From the NCBI RefSeq assembly GCF_000722635.1, contig NZ_JOKH01000001.1:1298573-1362572 (forward strand): 64,000 nucleotides of DNA, given 5' to 3'. A program made the position numbers and the translations under genes. Below, in pieces: positions 20,809-28,981 of this stretch. This DNA is from Endozoicomonas numazuensis. GTDB taxonomy: Bacteria; Pseudomonadota; Gammaproteobacteria; Pseudomonadales; Endozoicomonadaceae. Every line of letters begins with the position of its first letter. The first letter of the stretch is position 1. A model generated the notes under the pieces. The model did no database searches. It saw nothing but the letters and a program-made list of their open reading frames with translations, and was not told the DNA's origin.

Positions 20809-21393
20809 TTACAGTTTGATCAGACCGGTGAAGCCCATAAAGGCCAGTGACATCAGGCCAGCACTGATCATGCCGATGGCAGCTCCTCTGAAAGGAGTAG
20901 GAACATCGGCAGCAGCAATGCGTTCACGCATGGCAGAAAATAAAACAAGTACCAGTGAGAAACCGGCAGCAGCCCCAAAACCATAGGTGGCAGAATCGAC
21001 CAGAGAGCTGTTCAGTCGGTTGCTGTTCAAGAGAGCAACACCCAACACAGCACAATTACTGGTAATCAGCGGAAGGAATACGCCGAGGACTCGGTGGAGC
21101 AGGGGGCTGACTTTCCTGACCACCATTTCGGTAAACTGAACCACAACTGCGATAACAAGAATGAAGGCAATTGTTTTCAGGAACTCCAGGCCCAGTGGAA
21201 TGAGCAGGTACTGGTAGGTCAGGTAACTGCATATAGAAGCAAGAGTGAGTACAAACGTGGTAGCCAGAGACATTCCCATGGCCGACTCCAGTTTGTTGGA
21301 GACACCCATAAACGGACAGAGGCCCAGAAACTGTACCAGTACAAAGTTGTTGACCAGGATGGCACTGATCATGATCAGTACCAGTTCGCTCAT
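20809..21393 (-). CDS. rsxA: Rsx/Rnf electron transport complex subunit A
   Basis: A 194-residue membrane subunit with six helices and the conserved motif [20 protein letters not shown] at about residues 18-37, partner of RsxE. I place the start at the ATG at 21393 ([16 protein letters not shown]) because it lines up with the E. coli protein, which is 193 residues. In-frame upstream starts at 21402 and 21459 give a non-conserved extension. It is the first gene of rsxABCDGE. In E. coli this complex keeps SoxR reduced; here it could do that or drive ferredoxin reduction, and the sequence cannot decide. Confidence 0.95.
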   Translation of the reverse strand: MSELVLIMISAILVNNFVLVQFLGLCPFMGVSNKLESAMGMSLATTFVLTLASICSYLTYQYLLIPLGLEFLKTIAFILVIAVVVQFTEMVVRKVSPLLHRVLGVFLPLITSNCAVLGVALLNSNRLNSSLVDSATYGFGAAAGFSLVLVLFSAMRERIAAADVPTPFRGAAIGMISAGLMSLAFMGFTGLIKL

Positions 21394-21765
21394 CTGTTCC
21401 ATTTTGACTCTACCGAGAGTGTGTTCGAGGGCAGGCTGACCGTTGAATGCCCTGTTCAATGATCAGCAGTGTCAATACCCGAATATGACCGTCAAGTATA
21501 TATGCCAGAAAAACACAGTTAAATGGCCTTTAAAGATCTAAAAGGAATAAATATAAAACTGCTCATGCGCTTACTTGAGCTACGAAAACCAGCCTAGAGA
21601 AACAGGGTGGACTTTTCTGGCCACATTTATTGCGAAAAACGGCGGGATTATAGCGGGATTGGAACGCTGATGCATTGTGGAAATCCATAGCTCGAATATA
21701 GAAGCTATTGCAATCAGGTCGTCAGAGAAGAAAGGGGACAGTGTGGAAAAACTATCCCGGCTAAT
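21394..21765. other. Intergenic region upstream of rsxA
   Basis: A 372-bp gap between rsxA and the marR-type gene, which is also on the minus strand. It should hold the rsx promoter, but I cannot pick a convincing -35/-10 pair. No repeat, RNA gene or further coding frame is supported. Confidence 0.5.
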
Positions 21766-22347
21766 TCAGGCGTTGTTACTTTCGTTATTGAGGCGGGACA
21801 GTAGATCCTGCCCATTACCCAGCAATGAAGAAATCAGGTTTCGCAAGTCATCTAATTCCAGGGATGAAAGGCGTCCAAATACTTGCTCATTGTATTGCTC
21901 CAGTTCCAGCAGGGTTGCATCGATCTTGCATTTCCCACTCCTTGTCAGGCGGAGCAGAACGCTTCTGCGGTCTTTGGGATTGGTGGCTTTCAGTATGTAG
22001 CCGGCTTCAACCAGCTTGTTAACTTCTACAGTGATGAAGGCACCAGAGACATTCAGCATGGAGGCTACATCTCTGACGTTGACGCCTCTGGTATTATTGG
22101 GTTCAGCCAGTGCCAGAAGAATATTCAGCTGTGGAGTACTCAGCCCGACTTTTTCAGCCATAATTTTTTTGATTGAAGTGACTGTCGAGGAGAGCTGGTC
22201 AAGATTTCGCAGCAGATTCTGATATTGGCAGGGGCGTGTATCTGCCAATTCCGGGGATGCCGGTGGCATGTCGGAGAAAGGAGATTCTGAGATCAGCGCG
22301 GCGCCAAAAGGTGCCTTGCCTGCTATAAAAGGGTTGAATTTTGCCAT
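21766..22347 (-). CDS. MarR-family transcriptional regulator
   Basis: A 193-residue winged-helix regulator. After a flexible 45-residue N-terminal extension rich in Pro, the MarR core is visible: LSTPQLNILLALAE, then the recognition region VRDVASMLNVSGAFITVEVNKL at about 105-126 and the wing NPKDRRSVLLRLTRSG at about 135-150. Members respond to phenolics or oxidants. It is divergent from the small 96-residue gene at 22383, with only 35 bases between them, so shared control is possible. The N-terminal extension is longer than usual for the family. Confidence 0.88.
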   Translation of the reverse strand: MAKFNPFIAGKAPFGAALISESPFSDMPPASPELADTRPCQYQNLLRNLDQLSSTVTSIKKIMAEKVGLSTPQLNILLALAEPNNTRGVNVRDVASMLNVSGAFITVEVNKLVEAGYILKATNPKDRRSVLLRLTRSGKCKIDATLLELEQYNEQVFGRLSSLELDDLRNLISSLLGNGQDLLSRLNNESNNA

Positions 22348-22382
22348 AACAACCTGACTGTCTTTTCATCGTTATTTTTAAT

Positions 22383-22673
22383 ATGAAAATTCCAGAGGCC
22401 TTCGCCAGGAGGCTGTCGGACTTAAGGCTGATTCGGGCTGAAATCCAGAGCTGTTTAAGGCTGAAGCCTAACGCTACTGAATGTCATGCTCGAAAGCTTA
22501 CGTCCAAAAGGTTCCTGGTCTGGCAGGCTTCTGGAGTGCCGCAGGCAAAGAAAGAACATTCCTTTCGCTCATGGCTGCCTATTGAAGATGCCTTACGGAT
22601 TTTAAAAGAATGTGAACAGGCTATCGTTCTGGTGAACTTAATGCTTAAGTCCTATTCTCGATCAGATTCGTGA
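22383..22673 (+). CDS. Hypothetical small basic protein
   Basis: A 96-residue, Arg/Lys/Leu-rich helical protein of unknown family (MKIPEAFARRLSDLRLIRAE at the N terminus, DALRILKECEQAIVLVN near the end). It has no membrane helix or signal. It is divergent from the MarR-type gene. Bases 22405-22424 inside its 5' coding part match 19 of 20 bases of the perfect hairpin arm at 39718-39737, so part of this frame may derive from a repeat. Coding is plausible but not certain. Confidence 0.5.
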   Translation: MKIPEAFARRLSDLRLIRAEIQSCLRLKPNATECHARKLTSKRFLVWQASGVPQAKKEHSFRSWLPIEDALRILKECEQAIVLVNLMLKSYSRSDS

Positions 22674-22931
22674 GTCCGGCATTCGTTCATGGCTAATCGA
22701 CTGAGGATAACAATGATAGGCTGGATTGACTATGTGTGCAGGGGAAAAAGGCACTGAAAGTGCCCATAATTGAGCAATAAAATGGTGCGTGTGCACTTTA
22801 GTGGTGAGATTTGGCTGTTTTTGATGATTTAAATGCCAAAGTAGACACTTCTCATTTTGTACTAAAAGTATTAAGTTAGCGATCCGCGACTCTATCAGCT
22901 ACTGGCTGGCAATCCCCTCTCAGGATCCAAG

Positions 22932-23465
22932 ATGTACACTCTGAAAGACTATTTTCAAGCTGAGATTATCAAGAAGCCAAACAAGAAATTTTCTTGGCTC
23001 ACTGTCGTTAGAAGAGCCCTGCGCAGCAGAAGATATAACTTTCTGTTTTGGTTTCGTATTGCCGACAAACTATATAACAGTGATAGCAGTTTCAAAAAAT
23101 CCATAGCTCGGAAAATTAATAAACGACTAATGAACCGGTATTCAGTAGAAATAATGCTGGGAGCTAAAATAGATTTGGGCTTAAGTGTAGGTCATGCCTG
23201 TGGCGTTGTGGTTACCAGTAATGTTCGAATAGGGAAGAATTTTACGATTTTACAGAATTCTACTGTGGGGTCGGATGGGAAGTGTGATGAACCGATTATC
23301 ATTGGAAATAATGTTTCCATAGGCGCTAATTCATGCATTATTGGAACAGGTATTACTATTGGAGACAATGTCAAACTAGGGGCTATGAGCTTTGTGAACA
23401 AGGATATACCCAGCAACTCCACTTATATTACAAAAAAGCAGAATGTCATTATTCCTTGTGATTGA
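22932..23465 (+). CDS. Serine acetyltransferase-like hexapeptide-repeat transferase
   Basis: A 177-residue left-handed beta-helix acyltransferase. The C-terminal half shows hexapeptide repeats of the [LIV]-G-x4 type (IDLGLSVGHACGVVVTSNVR, IGKNFTI, IIGNNVSIGANSCIIGTGIT), and the catalytic His is in VGHACG. It resembles CysE-like and polysaccharide O-acetyltransferases. The N-terminal 65 residues are basic and helical (VVRRALRSRRYNFLFWFRIAD), a form common in capsule-cluster serine acetyltransferase homologues. The gene is clearly AT-richer than its neighbours and stands alone, which suggests transfer. The acceptor is unknown, and I would not call it the housekeeping cysE. Confidence 0.82.
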   Translation: MYTLKDYFQAEIIKKPNKKFSWLTVVRRALRSRRYNFLFWFRIADKLYNSDSSFKKSIARKINKRLMNRYSVEIMLGAKIDLGLSVGHACGVVVTSNVRIGKNFTILQNSTVGSDGKCDEPIIIGNNVSIGANSCIIGTGITIGDNVKLGAMSFVNKDIPSNSTYITKKQNVIIPCD

Positions 23466-23550
23466 GAGTAGTGCCTGAAGCTTCTTTTAATCAATTGTTG
23501 TTGTCTCACAAGCTGGTACAGGTTAACTCTGCCAATGTTGTCGGGTTTAT

Positions 23551-24177
23551 TTATTCCCATAGGGGGTGTTTGGCCATAATCTGTAAAAACAGCTCAGATT
23601 CAATAAAACTTGTCAGCCATTTTTGAACGCCCTTGTAAGAGGTTGAATAGAACCAGTCTCGGTCTACATGGGCGAATTGTCGTATAAAGGGGACAATAGC
23701 CATATCTGCCAGAGTCACTTTTTGCCCCATTAAATAGTTCTGATGGCTGAGCTTGCTATTCAGCAACTCAATGAATAGCTCTCCCTGGCTACGATAATAT
23801 TCCATGGGATGCTCAGGGTGTCGATCCGCGTATTTATAACGATCCAGCTGCGGCTTGAAATCAAAATCACTTTTTTGGATCAACGCCATGATTTCAGTTT
23901 TGTCAGCTGAGTTCTCAGGTACCCAGTGCTGAGGATCATTGACAGCAAGAGCCCAGAGCATGATGTCCAGGCTTTCATCAATGACCTTGCCTTCAGGAAG
24001 TATCAGAACAGGAACGGTGCCTTTTGGAGAGGCTGAAAGCATGGACTGAGGCTTGTTTCTCAGGATTATCTCTCGGTGCTCGAGAGAAATCTCAGCATAT
24101 GTCAGAGCCAGTCTTGCACGCATGGCGTAAGGGCATCGACGAAAAGAGTAAAGAATAGGCTGATTGTTGTCGTTCAC
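23551..24177 (-). CDS. Glutathione S-transferase family protein
   Basis: A 208-residue cytosolic GST-fold protein. The thioredoxin-like N-terminal domain starts ILYSFRRCPYAMRARLALTY, with the possible active-site Cys in RCPYAMRAR at about residue 15. This suggests a Cys-type enzyme (omega or glutaredoxin-2-like) with thiol-transfer activity. The cis-Pro region KGTVPVLILPEGKVIDESLDI at about 53-73 binds glutathione. The C-terminal all-helical domain includes QKVTLADMAIVPFIRQF. It converges on the acyltransferase gene. The substrate is unknown. Confidence 0.88.
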   Translation of the reverse strand: MNDNNQPILYSFRRCPYAMRARLALTYAEISLEHREIILRNKPQSMLSASPKGTVPVLILPEGKVIDESLDIMLWALAVNDPQHWVPENSADKTEIMALIQKSDFDFKPQLDRYKYADRHPEHPMEYYRSQGELFIELLNSKLSHQNYLMGQKVTLADMAIVPFIRQFAHVDRDWFYSTSYKGVQKWLTSFIESELFLQIMAKHPLWE

Positions 24178-24338
24178 TGAGGTTCTCTGTTGTGAGAGTG
24201 CTGAAAGTGATCTGCAGCACTCATCTTTCCTGATGCTTATGGCTGTTTCAGGGATTTTGCACGAACCTGTTCAGGTTGGCCAGCTTCTGTGCTCATGGTC
24301 GATGACGAAATGATGGCTGTGTTCGACCGGTAGCTGCT

Positions 24339-25147
24339 TCAGATCCGGTGCGCGTGAGTGTGCGTCAGCACCTCAGGGTCAGGGTTTGGGTAAGTCAGGC
24401 TGGCATATATGATACCTGCGATGACGATCGTTGCCATGAGCAGGTAGGAAGCGGATAAGCCTAAGGTTGTACTGCTCCAGCCTGCCAGCAGGTAAGTTAA
24501 AAGCCAGCAGATGTGGGACAAGGAAAAATTAGCCGCAAAGTAAGCAGCCTCCTAGGCAGGCAGGAGCGGTTCACCAGGGCTCTGGCAGGTGTCTGAATAA
24601 ACGACAATTCCATACCCATCATCAAGCAGGTCAGCAGGAATAAAGGCCAACTCGGTTCTGTTGATCCGGTGATGAGAGCCAGAGCGATGAAACCGCCCCC
24701 TGCAAGTATGGCTGATCGGGCAGGCATTTTTTTCAGCCAACCGGGAAGCTTCAGAGCAATCAGCATTGAACCTAAACCTGCAACCGACATGGCCAAAGTT
24801 GTTTCCTGCTCACCGCCTTTCAGGCTCTCTTTAACATATACCCATCGCCTTTCAAGATGCTACGTTGTTGCCAGCGTTCGCTCACCCTGATCACCTACTA
24901 CTTGTAAGCTCACAGGGCTTCGCTCACTTGTCGCCTGGTAGCATCTTGAAATCCAATGGGTATAGACAGCCGTGTTAACGATCAGCATGGCACTGCCACT
25001 GGCTACGGCAAAATAAGCGCCCCATAAAGCTCTGAGTCTGGGGGGTTTCAGGTAGGAACTGAGGCCAAAGTGAAGATTATTAATTATTCCTTTCTGTCGT
25101 TTGGATTCCAGATCATAAGCCATTCGACTCCAGGAAAGGGCTTTCAT
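24339..25147 (-). pseudogene. Major facilitator superfamily transporter remnant
   Basis: Three fragments on the minus strand together spell the C-terminal half of an MFS transporter. They are 25147-24965 (RALWGAYFAVASGSAMLIVN), 24836-24560 (LAMSVAGLGSMLIALKLPGW and on) and 24540-24339 (SHICWLLTYLLAGWSSTTLG to the end). The first break is an insertion of a 128-bp foldback element at 24837-24964; removing it restores AVYVKESLKGG. The second break is a frame change near 24540-24560. The N-terminal six helices are missing, and the remnant ends at 25147 against a truncated SDR gene. It is not expected to make a functional transporter. Confidence 0.85.
24837..24964. mobile_element. 128-bp foldback element inserted at TA
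   Basis: Inverted ends at 24837-24863 and 24938-24964 read TATACCCAT, four variable bases, then TTTCAAGATGCTAC, giving 23 of 27 matches. The interior holds no open frame of note. It interrupts the MFS remnant between AVY and VKESL, and the flanks fit a TA (or TAT) target duplication, as made by IS630/Tc1-type transposases. Similar ATACCCAT...ATGGGTAT repeats are, to my recollection, dispersed in several marine gammaproteobacteria. Confidence 0.82.
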
Positions 25148-25188
25148 GTAGTCATCCCGATCAGCAAGATCCTGCCGAGTGGGGCCGA

Positions 25189-25611
25189 ATGATCAGCGTT
25201 AATATTAATGGTGTGCTCAACGGTCTTGGAGAGTTTATTGGCAAAATGAAAAAGCGTAAGGGCGGAACTGTTATTAACCTGAGCTCCATTGCCGGTGTTA
25301 AGGGCTTTCCAAATCATATGGCTTATTGTGGCACTAAATTTGCCGTACATGGTGTGTCTGAAACCTTGCGTGAAGAAGTGGCCGATGACAACGTGAGAGT
25401 GATTACTGTTGCGCCCGGTGTTGTGGGAACTGAACTGTTGAGCCACACTGCGTCAAATGACATCAAGGATGGGTATGAATCCTGGAAAGACCGAATGGGT
25501 GGGGTGATTCATCCTGAAGATATTGCCAGTTGTGTGAGCTTTGCTTACAACCAACCACAGAATGTCTGTGTGCGTGAGATCGTTGTCTCTGCTACTCGTC
25601 AACAGCCTTAA
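25189..25611 (+). pseudogene. Short-chain dehydrogenase/reductase, N-terminally truncated
   Basis: A 140-codon frame holding only the C-terminal part of an SDR enzyme. The catalytic Ser region GTVINLSSIAGVKGFPNHMA and the YxxxK pair in AYCGTKFAVHG are present. The N-terminal NAD(P)-binding motif GxxxGxG and about 100 residues are absent. The apparent start MISVNINGVLNG corresponds to an internal site of full-length relatives. The frame opens at the same junction where the MFS remnant begins, so a deletion probably fused the two. A terminator follows at 25620-25650. A short protein could be made but would lack the cofactor site. Confidence 0.85.
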
Positions 25612-25619
25612 AGCTTTCA

Positions 25620-25650
25620 GGGCAGGTCGGTACATAGTCCTGCCCTTTTT
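25620..25650 (+). terminator. Terminator after SDR remnant
   Basis: The stem GGGCAGG (25620-25626) / CCTGCCC (25639-25645) with a 12-base loop is followed by five T residues. It is oriented for the plus-strand SDR gene and lies before the convergent NhaC gene. Confidence 0.85.
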
Positions 25651-25731
25651 ATTTATTATGAAAAGACAGCTCTCAGCCTTTGCAGCAATTGTGAGGTTTT
25701 GGGATAAGCTGCCTCTTCCGTTTATGGCTGT

Positions 25732-27162
25732 TTATACTTCTGTTTCCAGTTGATTGTTGTTTTCTACAAAGTCACTGTTCGAGACTTCTTCGGCTTGCCC
25801 GTTCCTGGGCGATAGGTAAGACACGAGAATGGCTACCACGATGCATGAATATGACAACCACATGTAGGGGAGGTACTCGATTGTTGATACCCCTAAAATA
25901 CCTGCCATAAAAATACCATTATCACTCCAGGGCACCATACCTGAGGTCAAGGTACCACCGAATTCACTGTTACGAGACAGTAAATGTCTGTCTGCTTTCA
26001 TTCGGTCATAAGTTTTTGCCAGCAGTCTCGGAGTGAGGATCAAAGATACATACATGGCACTGCCCAGAAGGTTGCCCATAAAGGCGGTGACAATAGTGAA
26101 TCCAGTCAGGCTGGTTTCGCTCTTGATTTTCTTTTCCATCCTTTGGGCAATGGCAGAAATAATGCCGACTTTGTCCAGTAAACCACCAAAACCCAGACCG
26201 AAAATGATGACAGCCAAAGAGCCAAGCATGTTATACATACCGCCACTGCTCAATAGTTGGTCCAGCATGCTGATGCCGGTGTCGGGAGAGGTCAGAATCC
26301 AGGCACTTCTCAGTGACAGTATGGGATCTTGTCCCTGAAATACAAAAGCCCAAACTGAGCCAAGAAAGGCACCAAAAGAGATAACTGGAAACGCCGGTTT
26401 ATTCCTGGCCAATAGTGTAATCACAATGACAGGAGGGATCAGAGAGACCCAGGAAATATGAAAGTGAGAGTCCAGCGCCTGGGTAATCTGATCAATCTGA
26501 TTCAGGTCTATGCTTTGCCCATATTGAAGTCCAGTCATGCCAAACAGAACGATCGTGATCAGATAACTGGTTACACTGATGGGTAGCATTCTCTTGATGT
26601 GGGAGGGAACCTTAACTCCCGACATACTGGAAGCAAGAATGACACTGTCGGATAAAGGGGATAATTTGTCACCAAAATAGACGCCTGACAGAACAGCGCC
26701 TGCGATTACCGGGGCGGGTATTCCCATCCCCTGACCAATTCCCATCATGGCTATACCTGCAGTACCTGCTGCGCCCCATGAAGTACCTGTAGCCAGAGCG
26801 GTAATAGAGCAGATTAATACGGTTGTCGGTAAGAACAATAATGGACTGATACTGTTAAGGCCAAAGTAAATGATGGAGGGAACAACGCCGCCTGATACCC
26901 ACGTACCCGTTAAGACCCCAACAGACAACAGAATAAGGATGGCCGACATGCCGTCGTGAATGCCTTTGGATGCAGCTTTTTCCAGTTCATCATAGGCATG
27001 ACCCAGATAAAGACCCAGGGTTATAACCAGGAACCAGCCAGAGAAAAGAGCAAGCTGGACGGGTAGTCCAAAGCTGATGGTAAAGGAAGAAGCCAGGCAA
27101 AGAAACGTACCCAGCACCAGGCTGATCTGGAGAAGCGATGGAAGTCTTGTTGTATGAGTCAT
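25732..27162 (-). CDS. Na+/H+ antiporter, NhaC family
   Basis: A 476-residue polytopic inner-membrane protein of the NhaC/ArsB-type superfamily, exchanging sodium for protons. About eleven to twelve membrane helices are visible. Family motifs include SCATGTSWG-like ITALATGTSWGAAGTAGIAMM at about 117-137, the region YFGDKLSPLSDSVILASSMS at about 161-180, and NSEFGGTLTSGMVPWSDNG at about 400-418. Related proteins exchange malate/lactate, so the exact substrate is not certain. It appears to be a single-gene unit. The ATG at 27162 is preceded by GGAGA on its strand. Confidence 0.93.
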   Translation of the reverse strand: MTHTTRLPSLLQISLVLGTFLCLASSFTISFGLPVQLALFSGWFLVITLGLYLGHAYDELEKAASKGIHDGMSAILILLSVGVLTGTWVSGGVVPSIIYFGLNSISPLLFLPTTVLICSITALATGTSWGAAGTAGIAMMGIGQGMGIPAPVIAGAVLSGVYFGDKLSPLSDSVILASSMSGVKVPSHIKRMLPISVTSYLITIVLFGMTGLQYGQSIDLNQIDQITQALDSHFHISWVSLIPPVIVITLLARNKPAFPVISFGAFLGSVWAFVFQGQDPILSLRSAWILTSPDTGISMLDQLLSSGGMYNMLGSLAVIIFGLGFGGLLDKVGIISAIAQRMEKKIKSETSLTGFTIVTAFMGNLLGSAMYVSLILTPRLLAKTYDRMKADRHLLSRNSEFGGTLTSGMVPWSDNGIFMAGILGVSTIEYLPYMWLSYSCIVVAILVSYLSPRNGQAEEVSNSDFVENNNQLETEV

Positions 27163-27276
27163 AGGCTCTCCATAGATAGGGTTGAAAATTAAAAGTTGTG
27201 CTTTTTTATCAGATACTTAGGTATTCTGGCCTGCATGGAAATTTAGACCGCAGGAAAAAATAAAGGTGCCCTTATT

Positions 27277-27441
27277 TTGGAAGAAAAAGATAAATGGCAG
27301 GTTCCCGGAGTATTCAGACAGGTCGTGTCGATGCGAGGCTATACAGCGAAGGAACATAAACTGCTGGAACACCGTCATGGACGCCCTAAAAAGCGTCTTT
27401 TGGAAGAACTGAGCCCAAAACTATTTGTGAACACTTCCTAG
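27277..27441 (+). CDS. Possible 54-residue hypothetical protein
   Basis: A short frame from TTG 27277 to TAG 27441, preceded by AAAGGTG about 10 bases upstream. The product is basic and looks protein-like (EEKDKWQVPGVFRQVVSMRG, then RHGRPKKRLLEEL). No family is recognised. It lies between the NhaC gene and the DUF2288 gene. It may be a real small gene or the remnant of a larger one; evidence is limited to the ribosome site and composition. Confidence 0.3.
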   Translation: MEEKDKWQVPGVFRQVVSMRGYTAKEHKLLEHRHGRPKKRLLEELSPKLFVNTS

Positions 27442-27561
27442 TAATAGGTATAAAAGCAGGTTTTTTCCAGCCAAAATGATCATCAAGCAGGGCTGACTGG
27501 TTGAAAAAACCATGAATGTGGTAGGCTCTGCCTTTATTCCCGTTTATCTGACAGGTTGTTA

Positions 27562-27870
27562 ATGAGTGACTCTGTAGACCCCAATGAGCTGAACAAAGCC
27601 AAACTCAATCTGGAAACCGCCAAAATTGCTTGGGATGACCTTCAGCGTTATTTTGCGTCAGGCCATCTTCTGGCAGTGGCTCCGGGTCTTGACATTGTAA
27701 CTGTGGCTCACAGTATCTCTATTGATGATAAAGCTGTGGTGGAAGGCTGGTTGAATGAAAAGAAGCTGGGCCCCGTCAGTGATGATCAGGCAAGAAACTG
27801 GCATGACCAAAAAGCGGATTTATGGGCTGTCGTCGTGCGTCCATGGGTGCTGGTTCAGGACAGGAACTGA
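27562..27870 (+). CDS. DUF2288 domain protein
   Basis: A 102-residue soluble protein recognised as DUF2288 from LETAKIAWDDLQRYFASGHLLAVAPGLDIV (split here: residues 18-47) and the C-terminal ADLWAVVVRPWVLVQ. This family is widespread in gammaproteobacteria and cyanobacteria and has no known function. The ATG at 27562 is preferred over a TTG at 27556 because of AGG at 27552-27554 upstream and the usual start MSDS. It is followed after 9 bases by arfB and probably forms one unit with it. Confidence 0.85.
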   Translation: MSDSVDPNELNKAKLNLETAKIAWDDLQRYFASGHLLAVAPGLDIVTVAHSISIDDKAVVEGWLNEKKLGPVSDDQARNWHDQKADLWAVVVRPWVLVQDRN

Positions 27871-27879
27871 GCACAGTCC

Positions 27880-28296
27880 ATGCTGAAGATTTCCAATACC
27901 GTTACGATCCCTGTCGATGAGATAGAGCTCAGTTTTATCCGTGCTCAGGGGGCAGGGGGACAGAACGTTAATAAAGTCTCCTCGGCCGTTCATTTAAGGT
28001 TTGATATCAAAGCATCATCCTTGCCTGATTTTTATAAAGAAAGGCTGCTGGCTTTCAGTGACCAGAGGATTACTTCTGATGGGGTCATTGTTATCAAGGC
28101 GCAGTCATTCAGAACTCAGGAAAAGAATCGTGAAGATGCTCTGAGTCGGCTGCTGGGGTTAATTCAAAAGGCGACGGTGGTTTCTAAAAAAAGAAAAGCA
28201 ACCAAGCCTACCCGGTCCTCACAGAGAAAGCGCATGGATCGGAAAAATCAGCGGGGTAAGACCAAAGTGCTGAGAGGTCAGGTAAAAGGCTGGTGA
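27880..28296 (+). CDS. arfB: Alternative ribosome-rescue factor / peptidyl-tRNA hydrolase ArfB
   Basis: A 138-residue protein (YaeJ) that enters stalled ribosomes lacking a stop codon and hydrolyses the peptidyl-tRNA. The catalytic GGQ is in RAQGAGGQNVNKVSSAVHLR at about residues 20-39. The C-terminal tail is basic and unstructured (KKRKATKPTRSSQRKRM), as needed to occupy the empty mRNA channel. The length matches E. coli ArfB (140). It lies 9 bases after the DUF2288 gene and 33 before ybaK. Confidence 0.95.
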   Translation: MLKISNTVTIPVDEIELSFIRAQGAGGQNVNKVSSAVHLRFDIKASSLPDFYKERLLAFSDQRITSDGVIVIKAQSFRTQEKNREDALSRLLGLIQKATVVSKKRKATKPTRSSQRKRMDRKNQRGKTKVLRGQVKGW

Positions 28297-28329
28297 TAAT
28301 GCGTTGATTTCAGAGAGTAGAAGTAAGTT

Positions 28330-28809
28330 ATGACACCCGCTATTAATGCTGCCAAACGAGCCAGAGTTCAGTATTCAGTCCATCAATATGAACATAATCC
28401 AAACTGTGATTCCTACGGTGCAGAAGCCGCAGAGAAAATGGGACAAGACCCCTTACAGGTATTCAAAACCTTGATCGTATCCCTGGATTCAGGGAAGTTT
28501 GCGGTAGGTATTGTACCTGTTGCCTCACAGCTGGATCTTAAAGGAATGGCTGTAGCCTGCGGTGCCAAAAAGGTGATGATGGCTGACCAGGGCGATGCTG
28601 CACGTATAACAGGCTACCTTCCTGGTGGCATTAGTCCACTGGGTCAGAAAAAACGGCTACTGACTGTTTTGGATAAAAGCGCGGAATCCTTTGATACTAT
28701 TTATGTCAGTGCGGGAAGAAGAGGTTTGGAAATAGAGCTTAAACCTTCCGACCTTCTGGAATTGACAGCCGGCCAATGGGGAGCAATTGCGAAAAGTTAC
28801 AGCGGTTGA
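28330..28809 (+). CDS. ybaK: Cys-tRNA(Pro)/Cys-tRNA(Cys) deacylase YbaK
   Basis: A 159-residue editing protein that hydrolyses Cys mischarged on tRNA(Pro). The YbaK/ProRS insertion domain is seen in QVFKTLIVSLDSGKFAVGIV at about 41-60 with the catalytic Lys in this segment. GYLPGGISPLGQKKRL at about 95-110 is the diagnostic GxxPGGxSPxG loop. It has no tRNA-synthetase domain, so it acts in trans. It follows arfB by 33 bases, so DUF2288, arfB and ybaK may form a small translation-quality operon. Confidence 0.95.
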   Translation: MTPAINAAKRARVQYSVHQYEHNPNCDSYGAEAAEKMGQDPLQVFKTLIVSLDSGKFAVGIVPVASQLDLKGMAVACGAKKVMMADQGDAARITGYLPGGISPLGQKKRLLTVLDKSAESFDTIYVSAGRRGLEIELKPSDLLELTAGQWGAIAKSYSG

Positions 28810-28981
28810 GCTTTATCCGTCATCCCTCTTTCTGTTCTGTATCTACCACACGGTCGTTTATGATCACTGGTGAGATATTTCGTTGATTTATGTAATTTTT
28901 TCATGGAATGGCTTGCAAAAAATCTGGCTGATCATAGGATGGCTGATTCATAGGTGTTGGATACAAGAGACTTTCTGATTG

